This document shows positions 54,555 to 64,000 of a stretch of DNA of 64,000 bases, in pieces. The position numbers and the translations under genes are program-made. How positions within the stretch are numbered: position 1 is the stretch's first letter; every line of letters begins with the position of its first letter. The stretch lies in NCBI GenBank assembly GCA_963995525.1, contig OZ023214.1, forward strand, positions 33,004,887 through 33,068,886, given 5' to 3'. Origin of the DNA: Escarpia spicata (lineage: Eukaryota; Annelida; Polychaeta; Sabellida; Siboglinidae). Below the pieces are notes generated by a model. That model had not been told where the DNA came from. It saw only the letters and a list, made by a program, of their open reading frames with translations, and searched no databases.

Positions 54555-57500
54555 CAGATAGTCGTTCATTTGGTAGACTTGCTCTCGTTATTTACTCTGC
54601 ATCATTGCAGAGATTCTTTGAACATTCAACATTCGTCTGTTCAGTCTGTAGTTCTGTGGATGCTAAAACTTGTTCTTTTAGGATGTCTGGCTTCTGTCAG
54701 GGAGTTATTAGAGTCCTTGTGGACACTGTTCTTGTGTAGTCGGCGGTGGTTCATTGTATCCCATTCAATCTGAAAGTAAGATGATCGGTAGTTTTTGTGC
54801 AACAGTGACCTCAACATTCGTGAATACGCTGACGTTCAGGTTTCTTAGAATGTGTTGTTTTATGTGGTAATTACACTTACAGCTGAAGAAGTTTTTGTAT
54901 TTTTTCCAAATATTTCGGCTGTCTCATGCGGCCTTTGTTGACAGACTGATGTAGCTGCTAGGTAACCAAACCTGCCCTGAATGCGGAGTAACACAAACAC
55001 ATTCTCCATTGTTAATTACCATGTCAAATAGCTTTAACATTAGTCTTTGAGGTGTTGATGAACAGCTCCTGTTTTCATCAGCTATTGGTGTAAATGTTTT
55101 AGGGCTGGATTTTGTTATCCTTTATAACAATCTCTTAATTGTTATGTTGGCTTCAAATTTTTAATCACCTAGGCATTATTACCACTTGGGCCTTTTCAGA
55201 TAGATAGATAGGCAGATAGGTGTATTTATTTTCCCAATATTGTACAACATGTAGTATAGAACAGTAATACAAATAAAATACACTATACACATAAATATGT
55301 AACATAACTATTTAACGTAAAAGTTCTGAAAATTAAGGTTGTACAATATAAAATTGTTATGGTGTAATTGATGGGCCCTACCAAATGAGTCCTACCATTT
55401 TGCCCTGACCACACAGCTAACCATACAGCTTTACATCTGAGGTGCTAGGGCTACTGCTTTCATCTAGCTGGCTACCAGGTCAGTCCTCTTGTGGTCAGCC
55501 AGCAAGATGATGTGAATCATATGCCTTGTGGCTCTCCCTCCTGTGCCAAGACCCCACTCTGGGGAAGTCCAGGGTTGGGGATAATTGCCTCCTGTGATCT
55601 CTGGATCTATATACCTGGCCTAGTGTTTGATCCTAGTGGATAGGTCAGCCCCACGAACAGGAACATTGAGTTTGGTGTTAGTTGTCATGTCCTAATGTTA
55701 GGGATAGAGAGGGCTAGCTCCCTAGGGTAAATGTTGAAGGCCATCATTGTGGAAAGTGTTAACTGGACATAGTCTGTTCATCAACCCGGAATTAGCTGGA
55801 GTAGTAATTTCAAACGCGAAGTCTGGTTTGCTGTGTTGACCATGGGAAAGTGAGCATCATTGAACATCAAAGGGTATAGCAGTTAACTCAGCCCGACTCG
55901 GTTGTATTGCCAATAAAGCTCGTTTTGAAACCGGATGTTTTGTTTACTATTTGAACATACACCCGTGGTCATGCCTTCAAATTGCGACCATTGTTACGGG
56001 CTTACTAAACACAATTTGGCAGGCGGGGTACTATCAACATAGTTAGTATAGTCTTAAGAACACTATATTAATTAATTAATGAAAAAACTAGGAACAGACT
56101 GCCTCGTTTTAAACTTTTATCAACAAAGAATGTGGAGATGTCAACACGTGCATGCGGAATCTGGTGATTTGAGACCTTACATGATAAGTTAATGAGTAAT
56201 TCTTGGCATGGCTGTAATGGGCTGTGTTTCAGTTAGTAAGGCCTATTGATCTAGTGGTGCAACAAGTGTAGCGTTGATCTAATTGAGGTTGTGGCACGTG
56301 ATGATAATTGAAGAGGTAATTATTCTGATTTTGTCCATCAGGCAGGTGCATGGAGCGTAAATCAAACAGACACAGCAATGATGTGTTTGTTACTGAGATC
56401 TTCACTGTTTGTATGGGAAAACATTCTGATAGAGGACTTGAAAAAGTGATCACATGTGATATAGTTGATATTGATCACTTTACAAATAACATATATTTAT
56501 GATGATGATTAAATAGTAATAATAATCCTGGTACTAACACTTATAATACCAGTAGTATGTGTAATGACTGTGACGTAATCTAAAGGCCTGTAATATGTAA
56601 AATAACTTAAAGAAATACTATGAAGACAGATAAAATGTGGCTTTGATAAGATGGTTTTGATAAGGTGGATTTGAATTTGTTAGATCAACATGATAACGGA
56701 AAGTGAATTATGACACTACCTTTAGTTTGGTTATAGACGTGGTACATTTTATAGGTTAGACCTTCACCACATAGTTTAGAAAATAATTTATTTATTACAA
56801 TGAATAGTCTAATTAAAATTGACATGCAACAACTGCAATTCTGTTGATGTTGTGAAGTATATATATCAATGAATGATAATTAATTCCCTTCAGTACAGGT
56901 TACTCTAATTAACAGTCAGTTCGGCCTCTACTGAACAACCAGTCAGTGTGTGTGGGAATTTTGTGAAATATAGACCTGTGATGTAATTAAATCATTCATG
57001 CATCTGATCTTATTTCATATATATATAATACGTATGTACATATATACATATATATATACACGGCTTTTTCACGAACATTGACGGCTGCAGAAAGTAGGTT
57101 TCCTCTAATGAGCGACAATGCTGTTCTAATTTGTTATGACCAGCGGTATACATGGTAGGAGCAACTAGTATACCCTGTAAATACAGAATGCCTTATTTGT
57201 TAAAAGCACACAATGTCATAATTGTGATTGTAGTGTCTAATTTATGTCTGTTAGACTATTACTTTGTTGATAACAGTTCATTTAAAAAATTGAAACGACA
57301 TGTCGACTTTGACATTTATCTTTGAAATTCAACTTCAGTTGAATTTATATCCATCCCTGGTGATTAATTATGATGCAAATAAATATGTCAATGACAACAT
57401 TGAGATGTTTATGATCAAGCAGGGTCTAAAACACCTCATAGAAATTCTCAAGTTGGAAATTGAGAAGAAACAGACTTAAGGCCACACAGAGAATGTGTTC

Positions 57501-60500
57501 CAACCAGTAGTGGGCAGTCTGTGGTCAGTGTTTGGTCAATGCGGTCTTGTCTAAGGTTAAGTGAGATGCATTGGACATGGCTGTTAACGAATTTGTTATC
57601 TATTTGGGATCTTCTGGGTGATTCCACAGCTTGTAATGTTGTATGTATGAATGACTTGGCTCGATGTCTCAATCTTTGTAGCTATATATTGGCCTGACAA
57701 CATTGTTACATGGGGGCTTATGGGTAATTCGGGCTTATGAAGGAAACGTGTTTTTCATTTTCTTAACAATCTAGGCACACTACATGTACTTGCAGAAGAT
57801 GTCAGTGTTTTGTTTAAAATTATGTAAAAAAGTTGTCTGAAGAAAGTTCTGTTTTGAGTAAATAATACTATCAATAATTTGAGTAGTATTGACTAACAAA
57901 AAAATATTGTGTTTCTGAATGCCTGCGTCTGCTAACTAAAAAATGGATGTCATCATTGTATGGTAAGCCATACTGGCTCTTTATAGACGACCAGTTAACA
58001 TCGCAGCTAGCATTCTTGTATGATTGTCTCGCATGCAGTTGTGATAAATATGTCTGTCTTAGACTGTGATAGCTCGGAGCTTCACAAACAAACTGCCTAC
58101 TAAAGGTCAGCACAGTAAGCTTCTTTTTAATACTGTGATTTAATGTCATGCAACAGCTGATAGCATTTACATGTTGGCCTCCTCCTTGTTCCCTGCTGTA
58201 CAGGGGTGAAGGTCAGGTTCAATATTACCAAACCACATGCTGTTTTTTTCTTTCGAAATAGAGGCAGCTATGGGTAGAAAACGTTGGAAAGAAAACAATT
58301 ATACAACGTTATTTCTTGTGTTTATTGCCTTGACACAAGGATAAATGATAACATAACTAAATGTTCTAAAACAATAAACAGGAGTTCTGGTGAGCATACA
58401 AATATTCTACGGATTATTGCTAGATGCACAAGGTGGGCCTAACAATAACATGTACATTCCTCAACTCTGCATAACTGTACAAAGGTGATTTATGGTAATT
58501 ACTGGTGGCGTTTAATAATAATATGTATGAATATGTATACATGTAATAATAATATAGAATTATTTGCATTTATTACATATTGTCACCTATTGGTGTAGGT
58601 ACAAAAAGAAAACAAAATGTTGTTTACTGCAACTAGTATGGTGTTTCTCGATTCAAACAGCACTGTATTCTTGTGTTAGTCAGATTTGCGTACGTGCACA
58701 ATCTGACCTGTGCTCATGCATGCAGAAATGCAGTTAAGCTTGTTTTATCAAGGTATATTTGAACAGCGAGTTGCATGTATCATGCGTGTATCATGTGTGC
58801 ATGCACATTGTCGTGTGGTATTAGCTGGCTGTGTTGGTGCTAATTGCTATATTTAGCTTCAGCTGATCTAATCAGCTGTGACATTTAATTATGAAAGTTT
58901 GTGCACAGCTATAGAATGTCTTAGTTGCTGGCTGAACTATGTGCTAAAAATTGGCTGCTACTGTTCAATATTTAGCTGTTCACAGAAGATAAATTCGGCT
59001 TAATACTACTATGCATGCCTAAACAATGTCTCTGACATATGACTGTAACAATGGCATTGGGACTATGCTAAAGCATTAGATAATTTTATGTCACACACTT
59101 GTCCTATCTGTGCGCACTTGTAAAATGTACATTTGATTAGAGTGTAGCATGACACTGCGCAGTCATGTTGCCTGTGCATGTTCCTCCGCAGCTAAAGCCA
59201 ATCTCTTGCAGCGATTAGCAATGTGGCAGTGGGGGTCATCAAATGTGCCGTTCATAATGTGGAAAACTCTGTATTTACATATAGATTAGTGCAGCAAGGT
59301 AACGGGGCAGTAATCTTTGTTTTATGTCTCGCAACCGACAGTTGGAAATAAAATCATAAAAAAAGTCACGGAAAGGAAGTTATGGATGTAATGTGAAGAA
59401 GTGAAGAAGTGAAGAAGTGAAGAGAAGGACATTTTATGTGATAAATAACATTTTATTGTGGTGAATAACATTTTATGTGGTCTCTGCATGTTTTGGTATA
59501 ATTCCAGCAAAGGAATAACTGATTACCTAGTAGCTATTTGAGAGAGATTAGCCTACTTTCACATCTGTAGCGTCACATTTGGCCGTACTTAAGATTCTTA
59601 TTGGTTGACATGTGGAAATCATCCCCAGAAATGTGTTACAAAGTTTCAGTTAACTAATTTAAACGTTTAAACAATTTTAGTTAACACATTGTTTGTCTGC
59701 ATATTTATTTCATACATTTTCATAATAATTTTAATTGCGCAATCAACCAAATAGTTGAAGAAGAACTCCATCAATAGTGTGATTTGTCATATAGCTAGGG
59801 AAGCTACAAACTGTGATATTACAGGTAGGGGTTATTTATTTATTTTTATTTTCTCCAGACTTAGTTTGAGTTTAACTGATCAAATGCTATTTTAGGAAAC
59901 ATTTCATTCAACGAGTACAGTAACTATTTATCTGACACAAGCTTGCCCTGGCAAACTTCATGACAGATACCTACCCTATGGGGGATGTGGGTGGGGGTAC
60001 CCATGTCCTCCAAGTGACCGGAAAAAAATAGATTATACAACAACATTGATTCCTTGATCAAAATACATGCTTCCATTCAGAACGACAAATACTGATTTGT
60101 TTGTATAACACTTCTATTTCTTTCTCTTACACAATGCCAATGTGTAATTATATTATAAAATCAAATTTTGCAAGTCACGATATACTGTATGTTATAATCC
60201 ACTGACATCCTGTCACTAAATTTTTTTTTATAAAAACACCCCTTAAAAAATCATGAAAGTAAAGTTCCCAGACTTCCCTGGACTGTTTGACCGTCTAAAC
60301 TCGGCCTTATCCTGCGGGGCATTGTCAACATATATAAATAGTGACACTGACACCTTCAGGTCACACTAAATACCAGTCAACTAATTAGTTATAGCACAAC
60401 ATTTGCAATTAATAAATTCCATAAAGAAATTGTGGTGTGACTTTTGGTTGCTCTCTGGAGTGTGTTACTTCCGTTTGGCCATGTGACCTTTGGGGGGACA

Positions 60501-60880
60501 CCCATAAACAAGTTTCTTGATATTTGCAAAGTCAGAGCCAAGGTTGTTGGTCATGGACATGCAACTCCCTAAAATATATTTTTTTCACAGAAATTATTAT
60601 AACTAAAATAATGTATCAAAGTGTATGGCTAAAATTTACAGTCTATTTTTTATTTGATCAGATCTGTATTTTTAAACAGTAGATTTTCAAATTTAAAGGC
60701 TAAAATAGTATGAACTCCAAAGCCAGCAGTATTTTTAAATTGTAAATAACAATCCAGCTATCATTATAAGGGCATATTACTGGTCTAAGACATTGTTCAA
60801 TCAATAAAAGAACATTTTAAATACAACATTTCTGTACTTCTTGCGTGTATTTCAGAGCTGTTTTTTACTAGTTTCTGGTG
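54555..60880. other. no supported gene; GC-richer patch at ~55380-55800
   Basis: Follows the GPCR 5' side. I looked for the next CD109-like exons (MG5, bait, thioester motif GCGEQ) on the plus strand and saw none. A GATA-type run lies at ~55200, a (GTGAAGAA)n run at 59393-59422, and a scrap near 58187-58218 (TTGTTCCCTGCTGTACAGGG) that repeats the sequence at 1598-1620. Confidence 0.5.
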
Positions 60881-60930
60881 CAGCTGTGTCAGCTGTGTCA
60901 GCTGTGTCAGCTGTGTCAGCACTAGTTCAA
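60881..60930. repeat. 9-bp tandem repeat (CAGCTGTGT)n
   Basis: About 4-5 units of CAGCTGTGT; the Ser-Ala-Val reading in the plus frame comes from it. Confidence 0.9.
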
Positions 60931-61570
60931 CACATTATACAATGTAAAATAATTAATTTAACAAGATCTAATCACCAGGAATATAACTCCAGAAACAGTG
61001 GCTTACCTGAGAAGTTCCTGTCAGTGATGAAATGTGGTGGTTCCATCGACTCTGTCAGCAGCTATTTATATCAAAAAGACCAAGCTGTTCCACTGCAGGA
61101 ATCACGTTAAAAGTTGTCCAGTTGAGGGAATGCTTCCACGTTCCAAGCTGCCAACGTGGGAGATGATATTGGGTTCACTCTGTCTCATTTAGAGGTGCCT
61201 GCAGTATTGCCGTGATTACTCGTCCACGGTGCCTTTAAATGCCTCACTGCAGAGACCCCTAGTGGCCTTTACTGAATTATGATGATGGGAAGCCGGGTGG
61301 TTTGTTTGTTTGTCGTAGATCGGATGAATTATGTTCAAACCAGGCGTGTGCCGTTATTTCATTGTAATTGTCCACCGGGTGAGGGAAGAATGACCCCATA
61401 ATTAATGGTGACTTCACCGGAATGTGTAGAAATGACGTGCATAAAAGGAAATCACAGAATCACATTGTCTTGCCCAGGTTTTTGAAAGGGCAGGGTGCCA
61501 TTTAAAAAAGGGCAGATAGAACAGGGTGAGCAATAGCTAACAGAGCTTTTGTGAATAGTTAACACGATAT

Positions 61571-61638
61571 GTAGTAGTAGTAGTAGTAGAAGTGGTAGTA
61601 GTAGTAGTAGCAGTAATAATAGTAGTAGTAGTAATAGT
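61571..61638. repeat. (TAG)n trinucleotide repeat
   Basis: Imperfect GTA/TAG repeat with GAA, GTG and CAG interruptions; encodes poly-Leu on the minus strand, not a gene. Confidence 0.95.
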
Positions 61639-63239
61639 GTGTGTAATTTAAAACCATAGTACTTACGATAGAATTCCACATGACAAATTAAAACTGCATT
61701 AATATGTGACATTTCAAAGCATGGTAGCCTATTAATATTTTAATGTGCGTGTAAGTTTTGATGTTTCTGTAACATAAATGTATCTTATGTTATCATAAAT
61801 CTCTGTCATCCAGAGGTACAGGAGACTAGTATGGGCTCAGTCACAGGCCTGGCCTTGAGATGCAGAGCCCACATTTCTCTCTCTTTAACTTAATCTCTTT
61901 AATAAACGTCATTCATTTGGCCTTATTTCATCACTATTCATGACTTGTGTTGGTGCTTGCATAAATGTATCTTTAAATTTAATTGTAACAATAGGTATAA
62001 CTGATTAGATCATTAACATAAAAAAATGGAGGTTTTGGTCAGTATTTGCGATTATAATTCAAATAATGATTTCCCAATAGTAATGGTTAAATGAACTATA
62101 ATTAATGTTCAGAAAGTAGATAATTAGTTATAATGCAAAAAACTTGAAAATTTTGTTACAAATTGCATCCCATTAATGTTATTTCTTACGGCAATTGTAC
62201 ACTTACAATAAATGTATAAAATTACAAAATATAGATCACAAATTTTTGACTACACCATGCCAGTTCAATCTTGAATTAATGAAACTACCTTATCATAATA
62301 TTAGAAAGGCTACAGTTCGATTTTATTAGATTGATAAAATATGAAATTGATAAATATTTTTAAACATGCTATGACCATGTTTTTAAACTATAATATGTTA
62401 CTGTTATTAACTAAAAAATAAAGGTTGTAAGATACTGAAGTTTAGACCATTTATGAAATATTTGTTTGCAACATTGCCAATCCATCCAGTTTCAATAAGT
62501 CATAAACATACTAACTGATGCCAAATAATCGCATTACATCAAACAGTAATGATAGATTAGTTATTAGAAATTACCAACCAGTTCACACTAAATGGGTAAT
62601 ATGATATTAGTAATTACCATCAGTCTTCAGTGGAGTCATTTCTAGTATTTGTCTTTGTCATATGATATGGTTATTTCAGCTATGGAAAAGCTATCAGTTG
62701 ACAGTATGTGTACTTGACATTTTGTTGTAATAATCGCAGTAATTTTCTCCATTTACCTGCAATAAAGTGCCATAAAACCTTTGATGGTCGTCCACCATAG
62801 TTGCATGCTCATCAGTTTTGCTGTAGTATGTTTTTAAAGAATAACGTTGACGTAACCATTTTGTTTGGCCAGTCGTTTTGAGAAGCCTTATGTCGGACAT
62901 GTTAAGTGGCACTGGGATGTAGTCGGGATTGTTGCAGTAACGTTGTGATCTGACCCTGTCTGGTGATGCAGGTTTTCGTATGGCCTCCTTGTGGTCAAAT
63001 GAACACTGACTGGGGCAGCCTAGATCTGGCTATTAGTAGATATGGTGGAACCATGCTTTGGGCAGGCATTTGTGCAATGGGCTGCATGATCTTGTTACAA
63101 AATCTATTAGGAATCAAATCGGCCAATTGTGGATGCAGTGAAGTAATTATATGGCATTCCTAAATATCGGCCTTCTCTGCAGACGGGTTCTCATGTGGGA
63201 AATGTTGGGCCTTGTGATCTCTGGAGAACAGACAGTATT

Positions 63240-63368
63240 TGTGTGTGTATGAGTGCGTGCGTGTGTGAGTGTTTGTGTGTGTGTATGTCATGTGTGTGGA
63301 CGTGCGTGTATTTGTGTGTGTGAGTGTGTGTGAGTGTGTGTGAGTGTGTGTGTATGTCGTGTGTGTGG

Positions 63369-63401
<33 letters not shown>

Positions 63402-63530
63402 TGTGTGTGTGTGATATGTCATGTGTGTGTGTGTGTGGGCGTGCGTGTGTGTGTCGTGTGTTTGTGTGTGCATGCGTGTGTGTGTGTGCGTGTGTATGTG
63501 CATGCATGTCTGAATGCATTTGTGTGTGAA
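63240..63530. repeat. TG-rich compound microsatellite
   Basis: About 290 bp of (TG)n broken by GAGTG, GCGTG, TATGTC and GGCGTG words. All overlapping His/Thr or Cys/Val frames are artefacts. Confidence 0.95.
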
Positions 63531-63600
63531 GTTATATATATTTTAATATAAACACATAAAGAGAGTAAATTGGGATGTTTTGATTAATTGATATCATAAC

Positions 63601-63712
63601 CAGTGTTTCCCCAGGGTAAAATGATGGACGAGGTTTTAGGGGTGGGTTATGCGAGCGCTGCAGGCATGAAGCATTGCTAAGGGGGGGTCTGGGGACATGC
63701 CCCCTGAGATTT
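63601..63712 (+). mobile_element. short dispersed repeat with CAGTGTTTC end, copy 2
   Basis: CAGTGTTTCCCCAGGGTAAA, ATGATGGACGAGG, then GCGAGCGCTGCAGGCATGAA, GCATTGCTAAGGGGGGGTCT. Matches 28829-28938 in inverted orientation. Confidence 0.65.
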
Positions 63713-64000
63713 TTTTTAAAACTAGCTTTAAAATGGTGCATTCTGAGGTATGTTTTAACCTTTACTCTTTAATATAGAGGGGAAGATATAAAACAAGATA
63801 GCATGTAAACATGTTTACACTACTTGTAAATGTAGTAATCATGATTGATAAGTCAGTAATCATGATTGGTTCATCGTGTTGAGGTGTGGTTTCCATTTGA
63901 CCACTGGTACTCAGTCGAGGTGTGGTTTCCACTTGACAACTGGTACTTGGTTGTGGTGATGTTTTTCTTGCCCCAACCGTAGACCTTGTTACCACGCTGA

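Noticed and set aside
53427..54773. Plus-strand ORFs (174 and 231 residues) opposite the GPCR
   Set aside because: Antisense shadows of a well-supported receptor frame; no motif of their own.
62963..63163. Frame with YGGTMLWAGICAMG resembling Tc1/mariner transposase
   Set aside because: Only a ~15-residue similarity, no DDE context on either side; could be chance.

Overview
This is a eukaryotic, animal nuclear window. Coding sequence is split into short exons with canonical GT/AG sites and intron phases that match from exon to exon. Introns run to several kb, the sequence is AT-rich, and it is full of microsatellites, minisatellites and decayed transposons. The gene set (APRT, a CD109/alpha-2-macroglobulin-like protein, and a rhodopsin-class FMRFamide-receptor-like GPCR) together with the LINE, hAT and MITE content suggests a marine invertebrate. 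A lophotrochozoan is my best guess, but the sequence does not prove a phylum.

Layout. (1) 214-14638, minus strand: a complete four-exon adenine phosphoribosyltransferase gene (186 residues). Its two large introns carry a ~450-bp direct repeat pair, one copy of a three-copy MITE family, a TIR element rich in AAATAC words, and several tandem repeats. (2) ~14.6-25.4 kb: gene-poor spacer with a 5'-truncated, frameshifted non-LTR retrotransposon ending in a TTATG-type tail, a well-defined non-autonomous hAT element with an 8-bp target duplication, a second LINE remnant (C-terminus only), and a foldback element. (3) 25.4-49.6 kb, plus strand: a CRE+TATA promoter with a probable non-coding first exon, then 13 coding exons giving the N-terminal 515 residues of a secreted CD109/TEP-like protein (signal peptide, MG1 to about MG5). 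The thioester half is not in the window. (4) 53.4-54.5 kb, minus strand: an intronless 383-residue GPCR, lying antisense downstream of the last exon seen, so probably nested in a large intron. (5) 54.6-64.0 kb: no recognisable exon, some short repeats, and a 270-bp TG-rich array.

The most unusual signals are structural and lie in the CD109-like gene. Its exon 5 splice donor, with the last 18 coding bases, has been amplified in a 63-bp (21-codon) tandem array of nine donors that keeps an open frame. Exon 13 lies between two large minisatellites, and those lie between the arms of a perfect 190-bp inverted repeat, the geometry expected to promote back-splicing or exon skipping. Another minisatellite runs up to the acceptor of exon 10. 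A ~1.86-kb TIR element in the 5' intron carries a palindromic element inserted in one of its arms, with the other arm preserving the empty site.

The genes do not form a pathway: APRT is housekeeping purine salvage, the CD109-like gene suggests innate immunity or protease control, and the GPCR suggests neuropeptide signalling.
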